NCBI RefSeq assembly: GCF_001715295.1
Contig: NZ_MDKB01000001.1
Span: 1,364,708 to 1,421,934, forward strand
DNA: 57,227 bases
Direction: 5' to 3'
DNA from: Streptomyces griseus
GTDB lineage: Bacteria > Actinomycetota > Actinomycetes > Streptomycetales > Streptomycetaceae
The translations under genes and the position numbers were made by a program. This document shows, in pieces, positions 1-7,984 of the stretch. The stretch's first letter is position 1, and every line of letters starts with the position of its first letter. The notes beneath the pieces were generated by a model. It did no database searches. It saw nothing but the letters and a program-made list of their open reading frames with translations, and had not been told where the DNA came from.

Positions 1-233
1 CAGGGACGCGCTCACGGGACGGGGCAAGGGTTCCTGACGGGCCCCGCAGCCGCGCAATCCCGCCGGTCGCGGTGGGCGGCCCGCAGGACGTCACCCCGGG
101 GGAGAGGGGTGCGCCCGGTGCCCCGGGGGTAGGTGCACGTGCGTCGGCCCACGGTCCGGGCCGGCGCACGGATCGCGGGGCCGGCACGTCGTCATCCTGC
201 CCGGCCGCCTCTCGCTCACGGAGGAGTCAGTAC

Positions 234-1577
234 GTGGAATCAGGCGAGCACGAGGGACACGACGACCACCGGACGCAGGTGATCGTCGTGGGCGCGGGGC
301 CCGCGGGATCGGCCGCGGCGTTGTGTCTGGCGCGTGCGGGTGTGGAGGTGGTGCTGCTCGAGAAGGGCGCCTTCCCCCGGGACAAGGTGTGCGGGGACGG
401 TCTCACCCCGCGCGGTGTGCAGCAACTGGTCCGCATGGGCGTCGACATCGACGCACCGGGCTGGACCCGGACCAAGGGCATGCGGTGGGTGTGTCAGGGG
501 CGCCAGGTGCACATCGACTGGCCCCGCTCGGGTAGCCAGCCGGACTTCGGTCTCACCCGCTCCCGGTACGACTTCGACGACATCCTGGCCCGGCAGGCCG
601 TGGCCGCCGGAGCACGCCTCCATCTGGAGACGAAGGCGACAGGCCCGCTGACCGACCGCGCCGGGCACATTGTCGGGGTGAGTGCCGTCGCCGGGCCGGA
701 CAGGCAGCCGGTGACGTACCGCGCCCCCGTGGTGATCGCCGCCGACGGCGCCTCCGCACGCACCGCCCTGGCCATGGGCCTGGAACGGGACCGCAGCAGG
801 CCGGTGGCCACCGCCGCTCGCCGCTACTACCGCAGTGAGGCCCGCAGCAACGACCCCTACCTGGAACTCTGGGCCGACCTGCTCTGCTCCCGAACCGGCC
901 GCGACCTGCCGGGATACGGGTGGATCTTCCCGCTCGGTGACGGCCGCGTGAACGTCGGCCTCGGCGCCCTGCCCCACCGCGGCCACGGCACGGTCGATCT
1001 GCGGGCCACCCTGGAGCAGTGGCTGACCCGGTTGCCCCCGCAGTGGGGACTCCGGGAGGAGAACGCCGACTCTCCCCTGCGCAGCGCCGCGCTGCCGATG
1101 GGGTTCAACCGCCGACCGCAGTACCGCCGCGGACTGCTCCTGGTCGGCGACAGCGGCGGCATGGTGAGTCCGTGGAGCGGTGAAGGCATCGTCCAGGCCA
1201 TGGAGGCGGGCGAGGTCGCGGCCGAGACCGTCGCTCTCGCTCTGCACCGGCCGGGTGGACCCGGGCGTGAACAGGCCCTGCACCGGTACGCGAAGGAGGT
1301 GAACCGCCGCTGGGGGCGCTACTACCGGCTCGGCAACACCGTGGCCGATCTGGTGTTCGCCCGCTACGGCTACCGGCCGCTGCTCAACCGCCGCGTCATG
1401 GCCTCGCCCGCTCTGGTCCGAACCCTCGCCCGGCTGCTGACGCACGGGACGGACGCACCCTCCGACGACCTGATCGACACGGTCGTCCGCGGCCTCGTCC
1501 GGATGGTTCCGGCGCCGGCGCCGGGGCCGGGCACGCGGGCCCGCGGAACGCGAGGTGGGGACACGGGGCGGCGGTGA
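234..1577 (+). CDS. Geranylgeranyl reductase family FAD-dependent oxidoreductase
   Basis: A 447-residue flavoprotein of the geranylgeranyl reductase/digeranylglycerophospholipid reductase family, which reduces isoprenoid double bonds or oxidises related substrates using FAD. Near the N terminus is the Rossmann motif VVGAGPAGSAAALCLARAG, followed by the family hallmark DKVCGDGLTPRGV. A second FAD motif, GLLLVGDSGGMVSPWSGEGI, lies about two thirds in. Length fits the family. The GTG at 234 was chosen because GGAGGAG lies seven bases upstream; the open frame extends further upstream but without homology. The gene is followed by a separate VOC gene and is not visibly part of either NRPS cluster. 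The exact substrate cannot be read from sequence; a role in menaquinone or lipid side-chain reduction is only the family default. Confidence 0.85.
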   Translation: MESGEHEGHDDHRTQVIVVGAGPAGSAAALCLARAGVEVVLLEKGAFPRDKVCGDGLTPRGVQQLVRMGVDIDAPGWTRTKGMRWVCQGRQVHIDWPRSGSQPDFGLTRSRYDFDDILARQAVAAGARLHLETKATGPLTDRAGHIVGVSAVAGPDRQPVTYRAPVVIAADGASARTALAMGLERDRSRPVATAARRYYRSEARSNDPYLELWADLLCSRTGRDLPGYGWIFPLGDGRVNVGLGALPHRGHGTVDLRATLEQWLTRLPPQWGLREENADSPLRSAALPMGFNRRPQYRRGLLLVGDSGGMVSPWSGEGIVQAMEAGEVAAETVALALHRPGGPGREQALHRYAKEVNRRWGRYYRLGNTVADLVFARYGYRPLLNRRVMASPALVRTLARLLTHGTDAPSDDLIDTVVRGLVRMVPAPAPGPGTRARGTRGGDTGRR

Positions 1578-1678
1578 CCCGTGACGGCGAAGGCGTCGAG
1601 TCCCTCCGATACAGCCGGCAAGCGTCTTTCCGTGCTTTGATTCCCAGAACTGACAAAACGTCATGAAAGGGAACAGAT

Positions 1679-2086
1679 ATGCCGTCTCGCCTCAATCCCT
1701 ACATCAGCTTCTCCGGTGACGCACGGCAGGCCATGGAGTTCTACCGGGGCGTTCTGGGTGGCGATCTGACGCTGCACACCTTCGGTGACATGGGGGGAGT
1801 CGGCCCGGGCCACGACGAAAAGATCATGCACGCCCAGCTCGAGACGGCCGGCGGGTTCGTGCTGATGGGTGCCGACAACCCGCCGGGGGTGGAGCACCGG
1901 CCCGGCACCGGCATCGCGGTGAGCCTGAGCGGGGACGATCCGGAGGAGCTGCGCGGCTACTGGGAGGGACTGACCGACGGCGCTGACGTGTTCATCCCGC
2001 TGGAGAAGCAGATGTGGGGAGACGTGTTCGGTATGTGCACGGACAAGTTCGGCGTCCGATGGATGGTCAACATCAGCGGCCGCTGA
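1679..2086 (+). CDS. VOC/PhnB-like glyoxalase-fold protein
   Basis: A 135-residue protein of the PhnB-like branch of the vicinal oxygen chelate superfamily. The start MPSRLNPYISFSGDARQAME, the segment EFYRGVLGGDLTLHTFGDMG and the end DKFGVRWMVNISG are typical of this branch, whose members are mostly uncharacterised small soluble proteins. ATG 1679 follows the purine-rich site GAAAGGGAA. It is a single gene with about 100 bases of leader after the flavoprotein gene. No catalytic role can be assigned. Confidence 0.85.
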   Translation: MPSRLNPYISFSGDARQAMEFYRGVLGGDLTLHTFGDMGGVGPGHDEKIMHAQLETAGGFVLMGADNPPGVEHRPGTGIAVSLSGDDPEELRGYWEGLTDGADVFIPLEKQMWGDVFGMCTDKFGVRWMVNISGR

Positions 2087-2129
2087 TCTCGGGAAGCGCG
2101 CCCCCCGGCCCGCTAGGATCACGCCGGCC

Positions 2130-2590
2130 CCGCGCGTTCCGGCGTCCGCACGCGCCCGTGCCGTCCCGTGGCCGGACTCCTTCTGGTGCTACTCCAAGGT
2201 CGTCCCGCTCCTCACCGATCCCGGTGCGCACGGTGCGGACCCCGCAGACACGTTCGACGTGGTGGTGCCCGACATGCCTGGCTACGGGTACTCCGACCGC
2301 CCCTCCGGCCCGCCCCTGGACTCCATCGCCGTCGCCGCTCTGTGGGCCGAACTCATGGACGTACTCGGCTACTGCCGCTTCGGCGCGGCAGGCGGTGACA
2401 TAGGCGGGCAGCCACGTGAGCCGCTACCTCGGCCTCGACCACGCCGACCGCGTCGTGGCCGTCCACCGCACCGACGGCGGCCTGCCCGTCCACGACGGCG
2501 ACCCGGTGGATCTCGTCCGCTTCCCCGAGCATGGCCGCGCCCGGCCGGACCACCGGTACCGCACGCCCGAGGTGCCGATGCGAGCCGGTG
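2130..2590 (+). pseudogene. Decayed epoxide hydrolase (alpha/beta hydrolase) remnant
   Basis: Fragments of an epoxide-hydrolase-type alpha/beta hydrolase lie in two frames. From about 2169 one frame reads WPDSFWCYSKVVPLLTDPG and then DVVVPDMPGYGYSDRPSGPP, continuing to LGYCRFGAAGGDIGG. After about position 2405 the homology moves to the next frame as VSRYLGLDHADRVVAVH and HRTDGGLPV, consistent with an original GGDIGSHVSRYLG reading. The N-terminal lid region and most of the C-terminal half are missing, and no start codon serves both parts. It is therefore a truncated, frameshifted gene. Family members normally hydrolyse epoxides with an Asp-His-Glu triad; the segment after the nucleophile elbow is what is broken here. 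Confidence 0.75.
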
Positions 2591-2608
2591 AGGCGGTAGA
2601 TTCGCACC

Positions 2609-3514
2609 ATGCGATCACAGAGTGGCTCCGCCCCTCGTCCGCCGGAGGGGCGGGGCAAGCTCCTCGCCGTGAGCGACCTCCACGTCGGAATCGCCGACAA
2701 CCGCCCCCTCGCCGACCGTCTCCACCCGACGTCCGACGAGGACTGGCTCATCGTCGCGGGAGACGTCGCGGAGCGGGCGGAAGAGGTGGAGAACACGCTC
2801 GCGCTGCTGGCGGGGCGCTTCGCGCACGTGGTGTGGACCCCCGGCAACCACGAACTGTGGACGGTGGAGCGGGACCCCGTACGGCTGCGCGGGCAGGCCC
2901 GGTACGAACACCTCGTCCAGGTCTGCGCGGAATTGGGCGTGACGACTCCCGAGGACCCCTACCCCCTGTGGCACGGAGCCGGCGGACCCGTCGCCGTGGC
3001 CCCCCTGTTCCTCCTGTACGACTACACGTTCCGCGTCCCCGGAACGGCGACCAAGGAGGAGTCCCTGGCCCGCGCGCACGAGGCGGGCATCGTCTGCACA
3101 GACGAATACCTGCTGCACCCCGATCCGTATGCCACCCGGGACGACTGGTGCCGGGCACGGGTGGCGCGGACCGAAGAGCGGCTCGCCGCGCACGATCCGG
3201 ACATCCCGCTCGTCCTCGCGGGCCACTGGCCGCTGCTGCGCGAACCCACCGCCGTCATGTGGTACCCGGAGTTCGCCCAGTGGTGCGGCACGGAACTCAC
3301 CGCCGACTGGCACCGCCGCTTCAACGTGGCGGCCGTCGTCTACGGCCACCTCCACATTCCGCGGACGACGTGGCACGACGGAGTCCGCTTCGAGGAGGTC
3401 TCCATCGGCTACCCCAGGGAATGGCGCAAGAGGGGTCACCCCCGTGGCCTGCTGCGGCAGATCCTTCCGTACGAGGGCGAGCAGCCCCCCGTCCCCGAGG
3501 AAGAGGCGTCATGA
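2609..3514 (+). CDS. Metallophosphoesterase (calcineurin-like)
   Basis: A 301-residue calcineurin-like phosphoesterase. The dinuclear-metal motifs appear in order: SDLHVG near residue 22, GDVAE near 47, TPGNHELW near 77, GHWP near 208 and YGHLHIPRTTW near 248. The gene overlaps the next one by an ATGA junction, so it is probably translationally coupled to the phosphopantetheinyl transferase, a pairing that recurs in Streptomyces. ATG 2609 is the first start in frame after the hydrolase remnant, with only a weak upstream GAGGCGG. The substrate is unknown; a link to carrier-protein or CoA metabolism is suggested only by the partner gene. Confidence 0.85.
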   Translation: MRSQSGSAPRPPEGRGKLLAVSDLHVGIADNRPLADRLHPTSDEDWLIVAGDVAERAEEVENTLALLAGRFAHVVWTPGNHELWTVERDPVRLRGQARYEHLVQVCAELGVTTPEDPYPLWHGAGGPVAVAPLFLLYDYTFRVPGTATKEESLARAHEAGIVCTDEYLLHPDPYATRDDWCRARVARTEERLAAHDPDIPLVLAGHWPLLREPTAVMWYPEFAQWCGTELTADWHRRFNVAAVVYGHLHIPRTTWHDGVRFEEVSIGYPREWRKRGHPRGLLRQILPYEGEQPPVPEEEAS

Positions 3515-4173
3515 TCGAACGGCTGCTCCCCGCCGAAGTGGCCTGCGCGGACACCCACGAGACCGAGGCTCCCGCAGGAGCCCTCTACCCCGAGGAAGCC
3601 GCACTGGTCGCCACGAGCGTGGACAAGCGCAGACACGAGTTCGCAGCCGTACGAGTCTGTGCGCGGCGGGCCATGGGGGCACTCGGCCTGCCACCGTCCC
3701 CGGTGCTGCGCGGTCATCGGGGCATGCCGCTGTGGCCCGAGGGATGCGTCGGAAGCATGACGCACTGCGAGGGCTACCGTGCCGCGGTACTGGCCCGGGC
3801 GTCGGAGGTGCGCGGGCTGGGCATCGACGCCGAGCCGAACGAACCGCTTCCGGCCGGTGTATGGGACGTGATAGCACTGCCGTCGGAGAGGGAACGGATA
3901 CCCCCGGCGGCCCCGGACGCGACCCACCACTGGGACCGGCTGCTGTTCAGCGCCAAGGAGAGCGTCTTCAAGGTCTGGTTCCCGCTCACCAGGGTCGAAC
4001 TCGGCTTCGACGAGGCCGACATCACCTTCCACCGCGGTACGGAGACCTCCTCCGAGGGCACCTTCACCGCCGAACTGCTGCGCACCGCACCCGGGGTGCC
4101 GCGGTCGCTGCGCGGGAGATGGCTCATCGACGACGGCTTCGCGGTGACCGCGATCGCGCTCCCGGCCGCCTGA
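3511..4173 (+). CDS. 4'-phosphopantetheinyl transferase, Sfp/EntD type
   Basis: A 220-residue enzyme that moves the phosphopantetheine arm from CoA to the serine of carrier proteins. The conserved blocks are visible: SMTHCEGYRAAVLA in the middle, GLGIDAEPNEPLP with the Mg-binding aspartate, and WDRLLFSAKESVFKVWFPLT with the catalytic Glu and Lys. Its length fits the EntD/NpgA-like group. The ATG overlaps the stop of the metallophosphoesterase (ATGA). Neither NRPS cluster nearby contains another phosphopantetheinyl transferase within the window, so this enzyme is the obvious local candidate for activating their T/ACP domains. That is inference, since the genome surely holds others. Confidence 0.93.
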   Translation: MIERLLPAEVACADTHETEAPAGALYPEEAALVATSVDKRRHEFAAVRVCARRAMGALGLPPSPVLRGHRGMPLWPEGCVGSMTHCEGYRAAVLARASEVRGLGIDAEPNEPLPAGVWDVIALPSERERIPPAAPDATHHWDRLLFSAKESVFKVWFPLTRVELGFDEADITFHRGTETSSEGTFTAELLRTAPGVPRSLRGRWLIDDGFAVTAIALPAA

Positions 4174-4194
4174 CGCAGGGGCCGGCCGGCCGTG

Positions 4195-4803
4195 TCAGCC
4201 GAGAGGCCGGCCGCACCGCAGGTTCCACCGTCCCGCCCGACCGCTGAGTTCGGTGAGGCCGAGCGGCGCCACGTCCAGCCGCCAGAACGCCGTCACGGGG
4301 AGGGCCAGGGCGTGGACCACCGCGGCGCGCACGACGGCGGGTTCGACCACGGCCAGCACCCGGTTTCCGGCCGCCCCGGCCGTGCTCCCGGGCACCTGGA
4401 CCGTCCCGGCGGCGGTCGCATCCAGGAGGTCTCCGACGCGGGCGGTCAACTGCAGCAGCGACTCGCCGCCGTGCGGAACGGCAGAGGGATCGGCCAGCCA
4501 CTCGGACACCGCCTCCGGCTCCGCGGCGCTGACCTCCGACAGCCGCCGCCCGCTCCAGCGGCCCAAGTCCCAGTCACCGAAACGGGGTTCCGCACAGGCA
4601 GCGAGACCGAGCACTTCGGCGGTCTGACGGCACGGCTCGGAGGGACCGTGCGCGTACACATCGGCGGCGGGCACCTCACCGGCCGCCGCGACCGCCGCAG
4701 CGCCGCGTACCCCGGCCGTGTCCAACGGGGCGTCGTGCGCGAAGCGTGCCTCCCGCACCCCCGGGTTCAGGGCCGGTGCGATCAACATCAGCCGTACCGT
4801 CAT
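4195..4803 (-). CDS. Histidine-phosphatase-fold protein lacking catalytic histidines
   Basis: A 202-residue member of the histidine phosphatase (phosphoglycerate mutase-like) superfamily. Overall similarity is clear from EPRFGDWDLGRWSGRRLSEV, SAVPHGGESLLQL and the C-terminal FWRLDVAPLGLTELS. The N-terminal RHG motif is replaced by IAPALNPGVREARF, however, and the second catalytic histidine block (usually VSHG) reads VVEPAVVRAAVVH. Both catalytic histidines are therefore absent and it is probably not a working phosphatase. ATG 4803 follows GGAGG and a GGAGGGGAG stretch. It is divergent from the cobalamin riboswitch/cbtBA unit and separated by about 100 bases, suggesting a cobalt or cobalamin-related role by association only. 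Confidence 0.75.
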   Translation of the reverse strand: MTVRLMLIAPALNPGVREARFAHDAPLDTAGVRGAAAVAAAGEVPAADVYAHGPSEPCRQTAEVLGLAACAEPRFGDWDLGRWSGRRLSEVSAAEPEAVSEWLADPSAVPHGGESLLQLTARVGDLLDATAAGTVQVPGSTAGAAGNRVLAVVEPAVVRAAVVHALALPVTAFWRLDVAPLGLTELSGRAGRWNLRCGRPLG

Positions 4804-4909
4804 CCTCCGGCTCCCCTCCTCGAACAGCGGCCGCACAGCCACCTCGCCCCATGGGACCACGGACCGCGTCACCGGCCTTTGCGGCCCACGCACCGTGGCG
4901 GGGGCGGAG

Positions 4910-5045
4910 CCGCAGGCGGTATGGTCACGGCAACCACGACGAAGGTGTGACGGAAGCCCGGTGAGAGTCCGGCACGGTCGCGCCACTGTGTACCCGTTTC
5001 GCTGCGGGAAGTCAGACCCGGCATCTTCGTCTCAGGCACCACGAC
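4910..5045 (+). ncRNA. Cobalamin (B12) riboswitch
   Basis: The B12-box consensus is present around 4953-4989, with GCCCGGTGAGAGTCCGGCAC followed by GGTCGCGCCACTGT. The downstream segment GCGGGAAGTCAGACCCGGC at about 5003-5021 matches the conserved 3' part of the class. It sits directly before cbtB with cbtA next. Ligand-bound RNA is expected to lower expression of this cobalt uptake pair. The outer boundaries are approximate because the P1 helix was not resolved by eye. Confidence 0.92.
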
Positions 5046-5076
5046 AGGGACGCGTGTTCCCGCAGGAGGTTCTGCC

Positions 5077-5292
5077 ATGGCTCAGTCAGCCAACCCCACC
5101 ACCGTCACACCCGCCATCACCCCCGTCCCGGCCAGGGCCATCGCCCCCTGGGCCGTCTTCTTCGGCGTCCTCATGCTCGTCCTGCTGTACTTCGTCGGCG
5201 CCGAACAGGGTGCCACCGCGGTCATCTCGGGCGAGGCCGTGCACGAATGGGTCCACGACGGCCGGCACCTGCTCGGATTCCCCTGCCACTGA
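5077..5292 (+). CDS. cbtB: CbtB, cobalt transporter small subunit
   Basis: A 71-residue protein with one membrane segment (WAVFFGVLMLVLLYFVG) and a C-terminal metal-binding tail with several histidines and a cysteine, VHEWVHDGRHLLGFPCH. This is the hallmark of CbtB, the small partner of the CbtA cobalt transporter found downstream of B12 riboswitches. The ATG follows AGGAGG with ideal spacing. It is co-transcribed with cbtA 26 bases downstream and expected to be repressed when cobalamin is plentiful. Confidence 0.92.
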   Translation: MAQSANPTTVTPAITPVPARAIAPWAVFFGVLMLVLLYFVGAEQGATAVISGEAVHEWVHDGRHLLGFPCH

Positions 5293-5318
5293 GAGCCGGC
5301 GGCACAGGAGAAGCTCCC

Positions 5319-6092
5319 ATGAACTCCGTACCGATCCGAGCCCTGCTCGTCCGCGGCATGATCGCCGGTCTCCTGGCAGGAGCGCTCGCCCTTGCCGTGG
5401 CCTACTTCCTCGGCGAGTCCCACGTGGACGCAGCCATAGCCTTGGAGGAGTCCCACGCCCACACCCACACCCACGAACACGGCGAGGAACTGGTCAGCCG
5501 TACCATGCAGGCCACCGGCGGGCTCGCCACCGGCGTCCTGGTCTTCGGCGTCGCCGTCGGAGGCATCGCCGCACTCGTCTTCTGCTACGCCCTGGGACGG
5601 ATCGGCGCCTTCGGTCCCCGGGCCACGGCCGCACTGGTCGCCGGAGCGGCCCTCCTGACGGTGTACGTCGTGCCGTTCCTCAAGTACCCCGCCAACCCGC
5701 CGGCCGTCGGCGACCCCGACACGATCGGGCAGCGCACCGGGCTGTTCTTCCTGATGATCGCCCTCAGTGTCCTGCTGGCCGTGGCGGCCGTCCTCGGGGG
5801 CAGACGCCTCGCCCAGCGCCTCGGCAACTGGAACGCCACCGTCGCCGCCGGTGCGGGCTACGTCCTGGCGATCGGGCTCGCCTACGCCTTCCTGCCCTCG
5901 TTCGACGAGGTCGGAGCGGACTTCCCGGCCACTCTGCTGTGGCGGTTCCGGCTGTCCACACTGGCCGTCCAGGCCACGCTGTGGACCGCTTTCGGACTTG
6001 TCTTCGGCTACCTCACGGAGCGGTTGCTGCCGGCGGGGGCAGGGGGTGGTACAGCAGTCCGCCCGGTCCCCCACGGGGTGGGGGCGGGCTGA
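5319..6092 (+). CDS. cbtA: CbtA, cobalt transporter membrane subunit
   Basis: A 257-residue integral membrane protein. After the first membrane segment comes a histidine-rich loop, ESHAHTHTHEHGEE, a likely cobalt-collecting element. Four or five more hydrophobic segments follow, with the conserved FLKYPANPPAVGDPDTIGQR and FLPSFDEVGADFPATLLWRF blocks of the family. ATG 5319 lies after ACAGGAGAAG; the longer open frame upstream overlaps cbtB and is not used. It works with CbtB in cobalt uptake for cobalamin synthesis under control of the upstream riboswitch. Downstream there is only a strong stem-loop. Confidence 0.93.
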   Translation: MNSVPIRALLVRGMIAGLLAGALALAVAYFLGESHVDAAIALEESHAHTHTHEHGEELVSRTMQATGGLATGVLVFGVAVGGIAALVFCYALGRIGAFGPRATAALVAGAALLTVYVVPFLKYPANPPAVGDPDTIGQRTGLFFLMIALSVLLAVAAVLGGRRLAQRLGNWNATVAAGAGYVLAIGLAYAFLPSFDEVGADFPATLLWRFRLSTLAVQATLWTAFGLVFGYLTERLLPAGAGGGTAVRPVPHGVGAG

Positions 6093-6166
6093 GGAGCCAC
6101 GCTGACGGTCGAGGACCGATGGCGGACGGACGGAACACCGAGGACCTCCGTCGGCGGCCTCCGTGG

Positions 6167-6210
6167 GACGGGCGGGACCCGCCGGGCCGACCCGGCGGGT
6201 CCCGCCCGTC
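6167..6210. terminator. Perfect 20-bp stem, 4-base loop, after cbtA
   Basis: The arms 6167-6186 and 6191-6210 are exact inverse complements with loop CCGA. There is no T tract, as is common in high-GC genomes. It lies between the convergent cbtA and TPR genes and can serve both strands. Confidence 0.75.
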
Positions 6211-6311
6211 ACGGCGGGGCCGAGCTCCGGGGCCGCGTCGCGGGGGGCCTGCCGGACCGTGGTACGGCGGCGGGGGTGGAGACCGAGGCCTTCACCCCCG
6301 CCGTGCCGCTG

Positions 6312-6686
6312 TCAGCGGTCGGACCGGCCCTGCGGAGTCGCGTCCGGGCCGAAATCGCCGGTCATGGCGGCGGCGATCCGCAGGTAGGGGGCCGCGTCCG
6401 CCTGCCTGCCCTGGCGCTCGAGGGTGCGCCCCAGCATGAGCTGCGCGTAGTCCTCGACAGGGTTCAGCCTCAGGACCTCACGCAGCTCCGTCTCGGCCTT
6501 CGCGAGCCGCGCCGAGTGGTAGTAGGCGCGCGCCAGCAGCAGACGCGGCGCGACCTGCTCCGGCGCCTCCTCCACCAGCCCGCCCAGAATGCGCGCCGCG
6601 GTGAGGTACTCCTTCGCCACGAAGAACAACTGCGCCCGGTCCCAGCGGTCGGCGGGGGTACCGAACTCGTAGTAGGTCTCGCTCAC
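6312..6686 (-). CDS. Tetratricopeptide repeat protein
   Basis: A 124-residue soluble protein built of about three TPR units. Typical A/B helix signatures appear in AQLFFVAKEYLTAARILGGL, LLLARAYYHSARLAKAETEL and LMLGRTLERQGRQADAAPYL. Such proteins mediate protein contacts; no enzyme domain is present. ATG 6686 is preceded by a GAGGAGAAG-type site. It is divergent from the pirin gene with 121 bases between them, an arrangement seen repeatedly for this pair in Streptomyces, which hints at a shared role. Confidence 0.85.
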   Translation of the reverse strand: MSETYYEFGTPADRWDRAQLFFVAKEYLTAARILGGLVEEAPEQVAPRLLLARAYYHSARLAKAETELREVLRLNPVEDYAQLMLGRTLERQGRQADAAPYLRIAAAMTGDFGPDATPQGRSDR

Positions 6687-6807
6687 TTCTCCTCCTCGGC
6701 CACAATGTCCAGCAGACCCGTCAACCGGTGGGCATAGTTTAATATTCCACTAACTTCTCGGCGTGGGGACCGTTGCTCCGCGTCCGCACGGGAATAGGTT
6801 GAACGCC
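6687..6807. promoter_or_regulatory. Divergent TPR/pirin promoter region
   Basis: This short intergenic stretch contains an AT-rich patch unusual for the window (about 6734-6755). TAATAT at 6740-6745 is a possible -10 for pirin. The exact promoter elements are a guess from composition and gene orientation. Confidence 0.35.
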
Positions 6808-7773
6808 ATGAGCAATCTCGATCGTCAGGCCGCACTCTCCGTCTGTGGCGGCCGGGGGTTCGTCGTCGGCGAACCGGTACGTGAACTCCTCACCCCCCGC
6901 CACGTGCAGCTCGGAGAGTCCACCGAGGTCCGCAGGCTGCTGCCCAACCTGGGGCGCCGCATGGTCGGCGCGTGGGCGTTCGTGGACCACTACGGCCCTG
7001 ACGACATCGCCGACGAGCCCGGCATGCAGGTGCCGCCGCATCCGCACATGGGCCTGCAGACGGTGAGCTGGCTCCACGACGGCGAGGTTCTCCACCGGGA
7101 CAGCCTGGGCAGCCTCCGTACCATCCGGCCGCGTGAGCTGGGCCTGATGACCTCGGGCCGGGCCATCAGCCACTCCGAGGAGAGCCCGAAACCGCACGCC
7201 AGGTTCCTGCACGGCGCCCAACTCTGGGTAGCCCTGCCCGACGCCCACCGGAACGTCGAACCCCACTTCCAGCACCACACCGACCTGCCCACGGTCACGG
7301 CGCCCGGTCTGGAGGCCACGGTGATCCTCGGTGAACTCGACGGCGCCAGGTCGCCCGGCACGGCCTACACCCCGATCATCGGCGCCGACCTGGCCCTGAC
7401 AGCCGGCGCCGAGGCCCGGCTGCCCCTGGACCCCGACTTCGAGTACGCGGTGCTGTCGATGTCCGGTGAGGCCGAGGTGGACGGCGTCCCGGTCCTCCCC
7501 GGCTCCATGCTGTACCTCGGCTGCGGACGCGCCGAACTGCCGCTGCGGGCGGGCTCGGACGCGGGCCTGATGCTGCTCGGCGGGGAGCCGTTCGAGGAGG
7601 AGATCGTCATGTGGTGGAACTTCGTGGGGCGTTCGCACGAGGAGATCGAGCAGGCCCGTACGGACTGGACGACCGGCACACGGTTCGGTGAGGTGGAGGG
7701 GTACGACGGGGGTCGCCTCCCCGCTCCCGCGCTGCCGCCGGTGGCGCTGAAGCCGCGGGGTCGCGTTCGCTGA
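6808..7773 (+). CDS. Pirin family protein
   Basis: A 321-residue bicupin of the pirin family. Metal-binding motifs of the N-terminal cupin are visible in DEPGMQVPPHPHMGLQTVSW and LMTSGRAISHSEESPKP, followed by the second cupin. Pirins are iron-binding proteins; bacterial members include quercetinase-like dioxygenases and regulators of central metabolism. ATG 6808 begins the conserved reading; the frame opens about 15 codons earlier without homology. It is followed by a large stem-loop and then convergent cluster 1, so it is probably outside the biosynthetic unit. Confidence 0.9.
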   Translation: MSNLDRQAALSVCGGRGFVVGEPVRELLTPRHVQLGESTEVRRLLPNLGRRMVGAWAFVDHYGPDDIADEPGMQVPPHPHMGLQTVSWLHDGEVLHRDSLGSLRTIRPRELGLMTSGRAISHSEESPKPHARFLHGAQLWVALPDAHRNVEPHFQHHTDLPTVTAPGLEATVILGELDGARSPGTAYTPIIGADLALTAGAEARLPLDPDFEYAVLSMSGEAEVDGVPVLPGSMLYLGCGRAELPLRAGSDAGLMLLGGEPFEEEIVMWWNFVGRSHEEIEQARTDWTTGTRFGEVEGYDGGRLPAPALPPVALKPRGRVR

Positions 7774-7922
7774 CCTGGGGTGATGCGCCCTTGAGCGGTC
7801 CCGCCCCGCAGGACCGGGCTGCCTCCCCCGTCGACACGGCGGGGGAGGCGGTGCGCTTTCTGCGGATCGGCGTCCCGGCCCGCCGTTCACGTCCGAGACC
7901 GAAGCCGGCCCTTGCCTCAGGC

Positions 7923-7977
7923 AGCACGGTGAGGCGTCGTACGCGGACCGGGTCCGTGCCCGACGCCTCACCGTGCT
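7923..7977. terminator. Bidirectional terminator between pirin and cluster 1
   Basis: Arms 7923-7939 and 7961-7977 form a perfect 17-bp stem whose 21-base loop can itself fold through GGACC/GGTCC. A second, shorter GC-rich hairpin with arms GCCTCCCCCG and CGGGGGAGGC lies at about 7821-7849. The position between convergent genes fits termination of both pirin and the cluster 1 operon. Confidence 0.75.
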
Positions 7978-7984
7978 CAGGGGA

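Noticed and set aside
240..1664. A 474-codon open frame on the minus strand
   Set aside because: Shadow of the geranylgeranyl-reductase-type gene; no similarity in its translation.
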